A stretch of 64,000 nt of DNA from Pseudomonas sp. JUb42 (lineage in GTDB: Bacteria; Pseudomonadota; Gammaproteobacteria; Pseudomonadales; Pseudomonadaceae): assembly GCF_024807945.1 (NCBI RefSeq), contig NZ_JANUFD010000011.1, positions 186,001 through 250,000 on the forward strand, in the 5' to 3' direction. Position 1 is the stretch's first letter; each line of letters opens with the position of its first letter. The notes beneath the pieces were generated by a model. That model made no database searches and had not been told where the DNA came from. It worked only from the letters and a program-made list of their open reading frames with translations. Shown here one piece after another: positions 8,594 through 16,902 of the stretch. A program made the translations under genes and the position numbers.

Positions 8594-8793
8594 CCGATTA
8601 AAAACGGTCTTTTACAGAGGGCACGCCTAAAAGCGACGTCGCTTTTAGATCACAGCGTTTAACGACATTGCACCTCGATCTTTTTTGTATCGGCAGACTG
8701 ACTATTCAGTTACAAACGACGCTAAATCACGGCAATACAGGCGTATTGAACTGAATTGAATACTTCCACCCGCTCAATGGCGCAAAGCTTGCC
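8594..8793. other. Intergenic region with a 22-bp perfect palindrome
   Basis: After the kinase stop, a small ACCG/CGGT hairpin followed by CTTTT (about 8593-8613) may be a weak terminator. At 8627-8648 there is a perfect 22-bp palindrome with half-site CTAAAAGCGAC and no loop. It lies about 150 bp upstream of the diguanylate cyclase gene and could be an operator for it. Confidence 0.45.
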
Positions 8794-10320
8794 ATGATTG
8801 CCACCGCAGCTGAGCCTCCTTTGCGCAGGGAATGGTCGCGCTCGCAAATCCTGTTGATTTCCGGCGGCCTGGCTGCGGTGCTGGCCATTGTGGGCATCGT
8901 TTCGTCCTTGCTGATACGCGAACATGCCGACGCCAAGACCGCCGCGGCCCGGGCGGCCACCAATATCGTCCAGTTGATCGATGCCGATGTGCTGCGTAAC
9001 GCCGAGCTTTACGACACCTCGCTGTCCGGCATCATCCTGGCTTGGCAGCGTTCGGACCTGATGAGTATTTCCCCGGAACTGCGACAGATGGTGCTGTTCG
9101 ACCGCTCCACCGCCGCGCCGTACAAAGGCGACCTGCTTCTGCTGGATCAAAAGGGCGACATTCTCGCCGACTCCACCTCGGTGGTGCCGCGTCGGGACAA
9201 TTTCGCCGACCGGCCCAATTTCGACTGGCACCGTCAACACAGCGACTCAACGCTACAGGTCGGCGGCCCGTTCCGCAGCTACTCCAACTTCAATGACTGG
9301 TGCCTGACCTTCAGTCGGCGCATGTCCGGGCCCGACGGCGAGTTCATGGGCGTGGCAACCAGTGCCATGCGCGTGGTGTATTTCAAGAACCTATTCAAGA
9401 ACCTCAATGTCGGTCAGAACAGCAGCGTGGCCTTGATCAACTCCCAAGGCATCCTGATAACCCGCCAACCGGATTTCCTGGGCAAGGATCTGGTCGGTAC
9501 TGACTTCAGCAAGCAGCCCAATTTCCAGCGCATGCTCAGGGAGGAAAACGGCAGTTTCAGCGGCATCTCCGGCCTGGATAATCTCGAGCGCCTGTACACC
9601 TTTTCTCGTGTCGGCGACTTGCCGCTGATTGTGGTGGTGGGCCAGTCCCTGGATGAGGTCTATACCGTCTGGCGTCGCAACATGCTGTTGGTGGCCGGTG
9701 CCACCGGCCTGCTGTGCATCGGCATTATGTGGTTGACCCTGCTGCTATGCCGGGAATTGCGTCTGCGTCATCAGGCCGAGACGGAGTTGGCACAGATGGC
9801 CGCCACCGACTCACTCACCGGCCTGCCCAACCGTCGGCAGCTGGATCAGGTGATGAGACAGGAATGGGCGCGGGCGCAACGCTCTGGCCAGCCCATGGCG
9901 CTGCTGATGATCGATGTCGACCACTTCAAGGCCTTCAACGACCGCCACGGCCACAACGGTGGAGATGAAGCATTGCGCCGGGTTGCCCAGACCTTTACCG
10001 AAACCATCCGCCGACCGGGTGACCTGGCGGCCCGTTATGGCGGTGAGGAGTTTCTGATCATCCTGCCCGAGACCGACCTGGCCGGCGCCAGGCTGATGGC
10101 CGAGAAGATCCGCCTCGCCGTTCAGGCCATGCCGCGCTTTGCCAATGATCCACAACCCATCACCGTGAGCATTGGCATCGCCGCCCAGACCGCCGGCCCT
10201 GCAGACAAACTGGCGGCGCTGTTCGGGGTAGCCGACAAGGCGCTGTACGAAGCCAAGCGCAAGGGGCGCAATCGGGTGGAACAGGCCGCTTTTGTGCCTT
10301 GCCCGGAGGATGTCAGTTAA
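8794..10320 (+). CDS. Membrane-bound diguanylate cyclase with periplasmic Cache-type sensor
   Basis: A 508-residue protein predicted to make cyclic di-GMP. TM1 lies at about 18-45 (ILLISGGLAAVLAIVGIVSS). A periplasmic region of about 250 residues reads like a double Cache/PDC ligand sensor, with LLLLDQKGDILADS and VALINSQGILITR as its two strand signatures. TM2 is around 295-318. The GGDEF domain begins at ATDSLTGLPNRRQL, and the active loop is RYGGEEF (GGEEF at 416-420). The inhibitory I-site RPGD sits five residues before it, so product inhibition is likely. No EAL domain is present. The start has only a weak ribosome binding site, so the N-terminus is somewhat uncertain. The gene is monocistronic and followed by a REP pair. 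Confidence 0.9.
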   Translation: MIATAAEPPLRREWSRSQILLISGGLAAVLAIVGIVSSLLIREHADAKTAAARAATNIVQLIDADVLRNAELYDTSLSGIILAWQRSDLMSISPELRQMVLFDRSTAAPYKGDLLLLDQKGDILADSTSVVPRRDNFADRPNFDWHRQHSDSTLQVGGPFRSYSNFNDWCLTFSRRMSGPDGEFMGVATSAMRVVYFKNLFKNLNVGQNSSVALINSQGILITRQPDFLGKDLVGTDFSKQPNFQRMLREENGSFSGISGLDNLERLYTFSRVGDLPLIVVVGQSLDEVYTVWRRNMLLVAGATGLLCIGIMWLTLLLCRELRLRHQAETELAQMAATDSLTGLPNRRQLDQVMRQEWARAQRSGQPMALLMIDVDHFKAFNDRHGHNGGDEALRRVAQTFTETIRRPGDLAARYGGEEFLIILPETDLAGARLMAEKIRLAVQAMPRFANDPQPITVSIGIAAQTAGPADKLAALFGVADKALYEAKRKGRNRVEQAAFVPCPEDVS

Positions 10321-10349
10321 TTTTGGCCATCCTTTGTGCGATTACCACA

Positions 10350-10442
10350 TGTAGGAGCGAGGCTTGCCCGCGAAAGCAATATATCTGGCCCAGATAATGT
10401 GCCAGCCGTATCGACCATTCGCGGGCAAGCCTCGCTCCTACA
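10350..10442. repeat. REP palindrome pair, GAGGCTTGCCCGCG class
   Basis: TGTAGGAGCGAGGCTTGCCC at 10350 is repeated in inverse orientation ending at 10442, with about 43 bp between the arms. This is the Pseudomonas REP doublet arrangement; sister copies occur at 36028, 40013 and 55891. Confidence 0.9.
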
Positions 10443-10465
10443 AAATGAAGTCATGCAGCGCCCAT

Positions 10466-10495
10466 AAAAAAACGCCAGACGGGCTGGCGTTTTTT
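10466..10495. terminator. Bidirectional terminator between diguanylate cyclase and DUF2383 gene
   Basis: ACGCCAG and CTGGCGT arms with a five-base loop are flanked by A7 on the left and T6 on the right. The hairpin can therefore stop transcription from both convergent genes. Confidence 0.85.
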
Positions 10496-10512
10496 CGACG
10501 GGCTAAAAGAAC

Positions 10513-10983
10513 TTAGCTGGCGCGACGTACCTGATCACGCAGGAGTTTGACCTGATCGTGATTTTTCTGGGTGCCTGCAAGCTGACGCTCGATCAGGCTG
10601 ACCACATTCACTGGCAGGTTTTCCTTACGGGCTTTCTCGGCCGCTTCACGATAAGCCTTCAGCGCATGGTCTTCACCACGCTCAACTTCATTGAGCACAG
10701 CCTCATCGCTTTTGCCAGTCACCGACGACTTCAGGTTGACCCAGGCACGATGTACGGAGCCGGAAACGCTACCGCTGGTTTCAGGATCGCCGCCCAAGGC
10801 ACGAACTTCGGTCTGCAGCTCACGAACGGCAGTAGCGCAGGCTACCGCATGCTCGGCGAAGAACGCTTTAAGCTGAGGGTTTTTCAAGTCCTTGGCGCTT
10901 TCTTCAAACCCTTTCTGACCATCTTTACTGGTTTCGATCAGGTCATTGAGCAGCGAGATCGATTCTTTATTGATATCTGTCAT
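10513..10983 (-). CDS. PA2169-type four-helix-bundle protein (DUF2383)
   Basis: A 156-residue, cytoplasmic, all-helical protein of the ferritin-like DUF2383 family. It contains SLLNDLIETSKDGQKGFEESA at the start and LNEVERGEDHALKAYREA later, with E/H residues spaced as in diiron-like four-helix bundles; metal binding is not proven for the family. The ATG at 10983 was chosen because AAGGAA lies seven bases upstream and the protein starts directly with the first helix; a longer frame to 11031 is unlikely. In other pseudomonads such proteins are linked to stress or stationary phase, but the function is unknown. Confidence 0.85.
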   Translation of the reverse strand: MTDINKESISLLNDLIETSKDGQKGFEESAKDLKNPQLKAFFAEHAVACATAVRELQTEVRALGGDPETSGSVSGSVHRAWVNLKSSVTGKSDEAVLNEVERGEDHALKAYREAAEKARKENLPVNVVSLIERQLAGTQKNHDQVKLLRDQVRRAS

Positions 10984-11213
10984 TTTCAAATTCCTTATTG
11001 GCGGGTTGATCAAGTTTTGCGTTGCTGCCAAGGTAGTTGCAGCGCCCGTGCCAGGAATTGAAAACAGTTTTTACCCTTTAATTTCAATACGTTATAAATA
11101 TCAAGAGACAGATCCACCGGGGTTTCTGCATGAACTGTCAATTGGCCTGCATGCAGAATGCACGTATCTTTTCCCATATGGCCGTACGGCCCAGCGAACC
11201 ACGAGCACGACTG

Positions 11214-11450
11214 ATGAATCCGGAAAAACTCAAGCTGCTGGTGACCCAGGAAATGCCCTTCGGCAAGTACAAAGGCCGCCTGCTGGCGGATCTACCGGGG
11301 CCTTACCTGAACTGGTTCGCCCGCGAAGGTTTCCCCAAGGGCGAGCTGGGTGCCCTGCTGGCCCTGATGCAGGAGATAGACCATAACGGCCTGTCCGAGC
11401 TGCTCGACCCTCTGCGCACCCGCCCCCGCCGACACTTCAACGATAAGTGA
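11214..11450 (+). CDS. DUF3820 family small protein
   Basis: A 78-residue protein with the family signature MPFGKYKGRLLADLPGPYLNWF, followed by a short helical tail. DUF3820 members have been labelled putative quorum-sensing-regulated virulence factors, but no biochemical function is established; the fold is thought to resemble a small nucleic-acid-associated module. The start at 11214 matches the usual family N-terminus (MNPEKLKLLV). In-frame ATGs at 11130 and 11151 would add an unusual leader, and no start has a strong ribosome binding site. It ends 7 bp before the aminotransferase gene, so the two are probably cotranscribed. Confidence 0.75.
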   Translation: MNPEKLKLLVTQEMPFGKYKGRLLADLPGPYLNWFAREGFPKGELGALLALMQEIDHNGLSELLDPLRTRPRRHFNDK

Positions 11451-11457
11451 GACCGCC

Positions 11458-12657
11458 ATGCCTGCTGCCCGCGACAACGCCACTGCGCTTGAACTGGCCC
11501 GAGATGAAGACTTTTGGCAACGCATTGCCGAGTCCTATACCGTCGAACCCGGCCCGATCAACCTGGAGAACGGCTACTTCGGGCGCATGACCGACAAGGT
11601 CCTGGCGGCCTATAAAAGCCATATCGACTACGTCAACCGCAGCAACTCGGTCTACGTGCGCCAGCAGTTCGACAGCCATGACAGCGAGCAGATACGCCAA
11701 CAACTGGCCGAGCTGGTACAGGTGGCGACCGAGGAGGTGGCGATCACCCGCTGCGCCTCGGAATCCCTGCAAGTGCTGATCCGCAACTACAACGGCCTGC
11801 AGCCGGGTGATCAGGTGCTGATCTGCGACCTCGACTACATCAGCGTGCAAAGTGCCATGCGCTGGCTGGCCAAGAGCCGCGGCGTGGAAGTGATCGAAAT
11901 CACCCATGCCCACCCGGCCAGCTACGACAGCCTGCTGGACAGCTACGAAGCGGCGTTCAAGCAGTATCCACGGCTCAAGCTGATGGCCCTGACCCACGTC
12001 ACCCACCGCACCGGTCTGGTGATGCCGGTGCAGGCCATTGCCGAACGGGCCAAAGCCCACGGCATCGATGTGATCCTCGACGGCGCCCACGCCCTCGCCC
12101 AGCTGGATTTCAAGCTCGATGAGCTGGGCGTGGCCTTTGCCGGTTACAACCTGCAGAAGTGGATTGGCGCGCCTCTGAGCCTGGGTTTTGTCTATATCGC
12201 CCGGGAGCGCCTGGGCAGCATCGATGCCGATATGGGTGACACCCGCTATGCCGACGACGATATCCGCTCCCGCGCGCCCTACGGCACGCCGAATATCCCG
12301 GCGTGGATGACCTTGCCGACGGTTTTTGAAGAGCATTACGCAATGGGTGGCGCCGCAGTCAAACAGGCACGCCTGAATTATCTGCGGGATATCTGGGTCG
12401 AGGGGGTACGGGGTCTGGAAGGGATCGAGGTGCTGACACCGGACGATCAACGGCTGTATTGCGGGATCACGGCGTTTCGCTTCACCCGGCATGAGGATCA
12501 GCAACCACTGGTGGAAAAACTGTTGCAGGACTACAACCTGTTCACGGTCGGCCGTACGGGCGCCGGTTGCGGGCCGTGTATCCGGGTAACGCCGGGCTTC
12601 AGTACCTCAGTGGCGGATCTACAGTTGCTGGTCCGGGCACTGACTGAATTGGCCTGA
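11458..12657 (+). CDS. Class V aminotransferase-like PLP enzyme
   Basis: A 399-residue fold-type I PLP enzyme related to isopenicillin-N epimerase, cysteine desulfurase-like and kynureninase-like proteins. Visible landmarks are the phosphate-binding TRCASESLQVLIRNY, the PLP aspartate region GIDVILDGAHALAQLD and the Schiff-base lysine in YNLQKWIGAPLSLGF. The C-terminal domain closes with CGPCIRVTPGFSTSVADL. There is no Tat or other signal, so it is cytoplasmic. Substrate cannot be assigned from the sequence. It follows the DUF3820 gene closely, and a minus-strand-oriented terminator lies beyond its stop. Confidence 0.82.
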   Translation: MPAARDNATALELARDEDFWQRIAESYTVEPGPINLENGYFGRMTDKVLAAYKSHIDYVNRSNSVYVRQQFDSHDSEQIRQQLAELVQVATEEVAITRCASESLQVLIRNYNGLQPGDQVLICDLDYISVQSAMRWLAKSRGVEVIEITHAHPASYDSLLDSYEAAFKQYPRLKLMALTHVTHRTGLVMPVQAIAERAKAHGIDVILDGAHALAQLDFKLDELGVAFAGYNLQKWIGAPLSLGFVYIARERLGSIDADMGDTRYADDDIRSRAPYGTPNIPAWMTLPTVFEEHYAMGGAAVKQARLNYLRDIWVEGVRGLEGIEVLTPDDQRLYCGITAFRFTRHEDQQPLVEKLLQDYNLFTVGRTGAGCGPCIRVTPGFSTSVADLQLLVRALTELA

Positions 12658-12695
12658 AAAAAAATGGCGCACCGGACCAGGGTGCGCCAAAAAAG
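12657..12695 (-). terminator. Terminator downstream of eda
   Basis: GGCGCACC and GGTGCGCC arms are flanked by A-runs on the plus strand, giving a T-run on the minus strand, so it stops transcription from the zwf-pgl-eda operon. A second GC-rich hairpin (GCCGTC/GACGGC, about 12729-12742) lies between it and the eda stop. Confidence 0.75.
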
Positions 12696-12756
12696 CCAAC
12701 TACACACACATCTTCATTGCTGCCCGGGCCGTCAGTGACGGCCCCGGCAAAATCCT

Positions 12757-13431
12757 TCAGTCAAACAGTGCCATGGCCTCGGCCGTGGCTTCGGTGATGC
12801 GGTTCCAGTCACCGTTCTTGACCCACTCGTTGTCGATCATCCAGGTACCGCCAACGCACATCACGTTAGGCAGGGCCATGTACTTCTTCAGGTTGTCGGC
12901 GTTCACGCCGCCAGTCGGGCAGAAGCGCACCTCGTTGAACGGGCCGCCCAGAGCCTTGATGGCCGCGACGCCGCCGCTGATTTCCGCCGGGAACAGTTTG
13001 AAACGGCGATAGCCCATGGCGTAGCCGATCATGATTTCCGAGGCGCTGCTGACACCCGGCAGCAACGGCAGCGGGCTGTCGACAGCGGCTTGCAGCAGGT
13101 CTTGCGTGCTGCCCGGCGTGACGATGAACTGCGAGCCGGCAGCTTCGGCAGCGGCCAGTTGATGGCGGTCCAGGATAGTCCCGGCGCCCACGCACAGTTC
13201 AGGGCGCTGCTCGCGCAGAATGCGGATCGCGCTCAGGCCAAAGGCCGAACGCAGGGTGATTTCCAGCGCCGTCATGCCACCTGCCGCCAGCGCATCGGCC
13301 AGCGGCAGGACATCCTGTTCGCGGGCGATGGTGATGACCGGCAGAATCTTCGCCTTGGCGCAGAGTTCGTCGATCTGGATAACCTTGTTCGCCATGCTGT
13401 TGAGCGGCTGTCGGGTTTCAGGAGTGTTCAT
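12757..13431 (-). CDS. eda: KDPG/KHG aldolase
   Basis: 2-dehydro-3-deoxy-phosphogluconate aldolase (224 residues). It cleaves KDPG to pyruvate and glyceraldehyde-3-phosphate, the last step of the Entner-Doudoroff pathway. The class I aldolase signature is complete: catalytic E57 in TALEITLRS, VGAGTIL, the Schiff-base lysine K145 in RRFKLFPAE, and FCPTGGV. The ATG at 13431 was chosen because AGGAA precedes it at good spacing; the longer frame to 13458 adds nine residues unlike the family. It is the last gene of zwf-pgl-eda and starts 18 bp after the pgl stop. Confidence 0.96.
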   Translation of the reverse strand: MNTPETRQPLNSMANKVIQIDELCAKAKILPVITIAREQDVLPLADALAAGGMTALEITLRSAFGLSAIRILREQRPELCVGAGTILDRHQLAAAEAAGSQFIVTPGSTQDLLQAAVDSPLPLLPGVSSASEIMIGYAMGYRRFKLFPAEISGGVAAIKALGGPFNEVRFCPTGGVNADNLKKYMALPNVMCVGGTWMIDNEWVKNGDWNRITEATAEAMALFD

Positions 13432-13448
13432 GGCGGCGGTTCCTTTGC

Positions 13449-14162
13449 TTATGGGCACCAGTAAATCTCGAGGGACGGGGTGAGAAACGCACGTACCGGC
13501 ATTTGGGCGAGGTCATCGCCCGCCAGTGCTGTGCGCAGGGTGTCGAGTTTGGCCTGCCCGGAAATAGACAGGATGGGCTGACGGGCCGAATTCAAAAGGC
13601 GACGGGTCAGGGTCAGGCGCTGGTGCGGCACGGTCGGTGCCAGCATCGGCAGGCAACGACGCTCGCCGTCCAGGCTCAGGGCCTCGGTCAGGTTCGGGCT
13701 GTTGGGAAACAGTGAAGCGGTGTGACCGTCATCGCCCATGCCCAGCACCAGCACGTCGATGGTCGGCAGTTCGGCCAAGGCCTTGTCTGCCAACAGGGCC
13801 GCAGCCTCCAGGCTGTCGGCAACCTGATACAGGCCGACAAAACGCGCCTTGGCCACCGGGCCTTGCAGCAGGTAACGCTGCAACAGGCCGGCATTGCTGT
13901 CGGTGTGTTCCACCGGCACCCAGCGCTCGTCGGCCAGGCTGATCACCACCTTGGACCAGTCCACGGCCTGTTCGGCCAGGCTCTGGAAAAACGCCACAGG
14001 GCTGCGCCCACCGGAGACCACCAGCGTGGCAATGCCACGCTCGTTGATCGCGCTGTTCAGTCGGTCGGCTACGTTAGCGGCCAGCCCTTCGGCCAGCAGG
14101 CCGGGATTATCGAATTCCCGGGCCACCAGGCCAGCGGGCAATTCAAGTTCACATATCGCCAT
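13449..14162 (-). CDS. pgl: 6-phosphogluconolactonase
   Basis: A 237-residue enzyme of the DevB/SOL type that hydrolyses 6-phosphogluconolactone to 6-phosphogluconate between Zwf and Edd. Landmarks are LVVSGGRSPVAFF near the N-terminus, VVISLADERWVPVEHTDSN, and VLVLGMGDDGHTASLFP, which carries the catalytic aspartate/histidine region. The ATG at 14162 gives MAICELELP and overlaps the 3' end of zwf by 14 bp, consistent with translational coupling; an alternative start five codons upstream is less likely. The gene lies in the zwf-pgl-eda operon. Confidence 0.95.
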   Translation of the reverse strand: MAICELELPAGLVAREFDNPGLLAEGLAANVADRLNSAINERGIATLVVSGGRSPVAFFQSLAEQAVDWSKVVISLADERWVPVEHTDSNAGLLQRYLLQGPVAKARFVGLYQVADSLEAAALLADKALAELPTIDVLVLGMGDDGHTASLFPNSPNLTEALSLDGERRCLPMLAPTVPHQRLTLTRRLLNSARQPILSISGQAKLDTLRTALAGDDLAQMPVRAFLTPSLEIYWCP

Positions 14163-15618
14163 ACCAGGATCTCCCATCTCGAGTAATCAAAGCGATGGAG
14201 CTCATCGGCCCCCACGACCCCGCCGCATAAGGCTTGGGCGCGTCGCCCGCCTTGCGCCAGCCGGAAATCAGCTGGTCACACCAGCGCCAGGCGTACTCGA
14301 TCTCATCTTTACGGACAAACAGGTTCTGATTGCCGCGCATCACTTCCAGCAACAACCGCTCGTAGGCGTCCGGGACCCGGGCGCTGCGGTAGGTGTCGGA
14401 AAAACTCAATTTCAACGGACCACTGCGCAGTTGCATGCCCTTGTCCAGGCCCTGGTCCTTGGTCATCACTTGCAGGGAAATACCTTCGTCGGGCTGCAGG
14501 CGAATGATCAGGCGGTTGCTGATCTGCATGCGCTGCTCCGGCGCGAAGATGTAGTGCGGCGGTTCCTTGAAGTGGATGACGATCTGCGACAGTTTCTGCG
14601 GCATGCGCTTGCCGGTACGCAGGTAGAACGGCACGCCGGACCAGCGCCAGTTGCGGATATCGGCGCGAATGGCGACGAAGGTTTCGGTGTCGCTCTGAGT
14701 ATTGGAGTTTTCTTCCTCCAGATAACCGGGCACCGGCTTGCCTTCGCTGTAGCCGGCGATGTATTGGCCACGGACCACCTGGGTCGCCAGGCGCTCCGGG
14801 GTGAACGGCGCCAGAGCCTTGAGCACCTTGACCTTCTCGTCACGAATACTGTCGGCGGACAGATCGCTGGGCGGGTCCATGGCGATCAGGCAGAGCAATT
14901 GCAGCAGGTGGTTCTGGATCATGTCGCGCAGTTGCCCGGCCTGATCGAAATAACCCCAGCGGCCCTCGATACCCACTTGCTCGGCCACGGTGATTTCTAC
15001 GTGGGAGATGTGGTTCTGGTTCCACTGGGTCTCGAACAGGCTGTTGGCGAAGCGCAGGGCAATCAGGTTCTGCACCGTGTCTTTGCCCAGATAATGGTCG
15101 ATGCGGTAGACGCGGGTTTCAGGGAGGAACTGCGCTACGGCGTCGTTGACCGTCTGCGACGAGATCAGGTCGTGACCGATGGGTTTTTCCAGCACGGCGC
15201 GGGTGCGCTCGGTGAGATTGACCGACGCCAGGTTCTCGCAGATCGCGCCATACACCGACGCGGGTGTGGCGAAGTAGGCAATCAAGGTCTCGGCATCGCC
15301 GACCCGCTCGGCCAGGGCCACGTAGTCCTCAGCCTTGAGGAAGTCGACGTGCAGGTAGCTCAGTCGCGCCTGGAAGCGCGCGACGTGTTCTGGCTCGAGT
15401 TCGGCATCAGGCACGAAGCGGCGCAGGGATTTATCGATGTACGCCAGGTGCTGATGCTCGTCGCCCGGTTCGCGCGCGAGCGCGAGAATACGGGTGTCGG
15501 CATGCAGCAAACCGGCACGGTCCAACTGGTATAGAGCCGGGAACAGCTTGCGCACCGCCAGGTCGCCCAAGGCGCCAAACAAGGCAAAAGTGCACGGTTC
15601 AACCGTAATCGAAGGCAT
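14149..15618 (-). CDS. zwf: Glucose-6-phosphate 1-dehydrogenase
   Basis: A 489-residue enzyme that oxidises glucose-6-phosphate to 6-phosphogluconolactone with NAD(P)+. The N-terminal coenzyme motif FGALGDLAVRKLFPALY (13-30) and the active-site segment RIDHYLGKDTVQNL (172-185; the substrate-binding His and Lys lie in 173-179) are both intact, and full length fits the family. It is the first gene of zwf-pgl-eda and is divergent from hexR across a 217-bp gap. Control by HexR is known in Pseudomonas, and a candidate operator lies at 15684-15699. Confidence 0.97.
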   Translation of the reverse strand: MPSITVEPCTFALFGALGDLAVRKLFPALYQLDRAGLLHADTRILALAREPGDEHQHLAYIDKSLRRFVPDAELEPEHVARFQARLSYLHVDFLKAEDYVALAERVGDAETLIAYFATPASVYGAICENLASVNLTERTRAVLEKPIGHDLISSQTVNDAVAQFLPETRVYRIDHYLGKDTVQNLIALRFANSLFETQWNQNHISHVEITVAEQVGIEGRWGYFDQAGQLRDMIQNHLLQLLCLIAMDPPSDLSADSIRDEKVKVLKALAPFTPERLATQVVRGQYIAGYSEGKPVPGYLEEENSNTQSDTETFVAIRADIRNWRWSGVPFYLRTGKRMPQKLSQIVIHFKEPPHYIFAPEQRMQISNRLIIRLQPDEGISLQVMTKDQGLDKGMQLRSGPLKLSFSDTYRSARVPDAYERLLLEVMRGNQNLFVRKDEIEYAWRWCDQLISGWRKAGDAPKPYAAGSWGPMSSIALITRDGRSWYGDM

Positions 15619-15683
15619 AATGTTGGTTCTTTTATCAAGTTAGACTACAAATACCTTTTTTAAAGGCGTTACTCAAGGCCATA

Positions 15684-15699
15684 TGTAGTAATAACCACA
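15684..15699. promoter_or_regulatory. Candidate HexR operator between zwf and hexR
   Basis: TGTAGTAATAACCACA is an inverted repeat with one mismatched pair (TGT-GT-AT-AC-ACA). It lies 66 bp upstream of zwf and 137 bp upstream of hexR, where HexR is expected to act. It does not fit TTGT-N7-ACAA exactly, so confidence is moderate. A possible half-site (TGTAGTC on the minus strand) lies nearer zwf. Confidence 0.5.
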
Positions 15700-15835
15700 A
15701 CATTTGTTCAGAATCGATATTCCAGTGGTGATCAACACAGGCCCTGAGTACGATAGGCCACCTTTGCGACAGGCTAAAGAGGTTCGTCGATCCTCGTTGA
15801 AGATCAGCCTGTTGCAACACGATGAAGGGACCCGA

Positions 15836-16702
15836 ATGGACCGCATACGCAACCTCCTGGAGCAGATCCAGGGCCGACTCGAAGAGCTGAACAAGGCTGA
15901 ACGCAAGGTCGCCGAAGTGATCCTGCTCAACCCACAGCAAGCGACCCGTTTCAGCATTGCCGCACTGGCCCAGGCGGCCAAGGTCAGCGAACCGACGGTC
16001 AACCGTTTCTGCCGTTCGTTCGCGGTCAGCGGCTACCCCGAATTGAAGCTGCAACTGGCCCAAAGCCTGGCCAGCGGCGCGGCCTATGTCAGTCGCGCAG
16101 TCGAGGCCGACGACAATCCCGAGGCCTACACGCAAAAAATCTTCGGCAGCGCCATCGCTTCTTTGGACAGCGCCTGCCAGCAACTGGACCCGTCCCTGAT
16201 CAGCAAGGCCGTGGATATGTTGATCCAGGCCCGGCAGATCCACTTCTTTGGCCTCGGCGCCTCGGCGCCAGTAGCCCTGGATGCGCAGCACAAGTTCTTC
16301 CGCTTCAACCTGGCCGTCACCGCCCATGCGGACGTGCTGATGCAGCGCATGATTGCCTCGGTGGCCCATACCGGCGAGCTGTTCGTGATAATTTCCTACA
16401 CCGGCCGCACCCGCGAACTGGTGGAAGTGGCACGCATCGCCCGGGCCAACGGCGCCTCGGTGCTGGGCCTGACCGCAGCCGGCTCGCCACTGGCCAAGGC
16501 CAGCTCGGTCAGCCTGAACATTCCACTGCCGGAAGACACAGACATCTATATGCCGATGACCTCGCGGATCATCCAGCTGACCGTGCTGGATGTGCTGGCC
16601 ACGGGCATGACCCTGCGCCGTGGCGTGGACTTCCAGCCGCATTTGCGCAAGATCAAGGAAAGTCTGAATGACAGCCGCTATCCGATAGAGGATCAGGGCT
16701 AA
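15836..16702 (+). CDS. hexR: HexR, RpiR-family transcriptional repressor of glucose catabolism
   Basis: A 288-residue regulator. The N-terminal RpiR helix-turn-helix (1-77) contains FSIAALAQAAKVSEPTVNRFCRS, and a SIS sugar-phosphate-binding domain (about 120-265) contains IHFFGLGASAPVA and FVIISYTGRTRELVEVA. In Pseudomonas HexR binds KDPG and derepresses zwf-pgl-eda, edd-glk-gltR-gtrS and gap; this is established for the family, not shown here. The start at 15836 has AAGGGA upstream and gives MDRIRNLLEQIQ; a longer frame to 15704 crosses the promoter region and is rejected. The gene is divergent from zwf and followed by a REP pair. Confidence 0.95.
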   Translation: MDRIRNLLEQIQGRLEELNKAERKVAEVILLNPQQATRFSIAALAQAAKVSEPTVNRFCRSFAVSGYPELKLQLAQSLASGAAYVSRAVEADDNPEAYTQKIFGSAIASLDSACQQLDPSLISKAVDMLIQARQIHFFGLGASAPVALDAQHKFFRFNLAVTAHADVLMQRMIASVAHTGELFVIISYTGRTRELVEVARIARANGASVLGLTAAGSPLAKASSVSLNIPLPEDTDIYMPMTSRIIQLTVLDVLATGMTLRRGVDFQPHLRKIKESLNDSRYPIEDQG

Positions 16703-16709
16703 AGCCTAA

Positions 16710-16803
16710 CTGTGGGAGCGAATTTATTCGCGAAAGCGGTGTTCCAGGCGATGAAGATGCGTCGGATATACCGGCCCCTTCGCGAATGAATTCGCTCCCA
16801 CAG
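16710..16803. repeat. REP palindrome pair, GAATTCATTCGCG class
   Basis: CTGTGGGAGCGAATTTATTC at 16710 faces the inverse copy ending GAATTCGCTCCCACAG at 16803. It is the second REP sequence class of this window and lies between hexR and the mutarotase gene, which converge. Confidence 0.9.
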
Positions 16804-16902
16804 ATTTGCCCCTGCCCCCCGGCTAATGTTTGCTGCGCGACAGCGCGGCGCCTTGGCGGCGGGACGGCTCCCACAGTTCGCGACCGCATCAGGCAGGCAA
16901 TA

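Noticed and set aside
10350..10442. REP pairs considered as a CRISPR array
   Set aside because: Only two inverted copies per site, dispersed among genes, with no direct-repeat/spacer periodicity and no cas genes.
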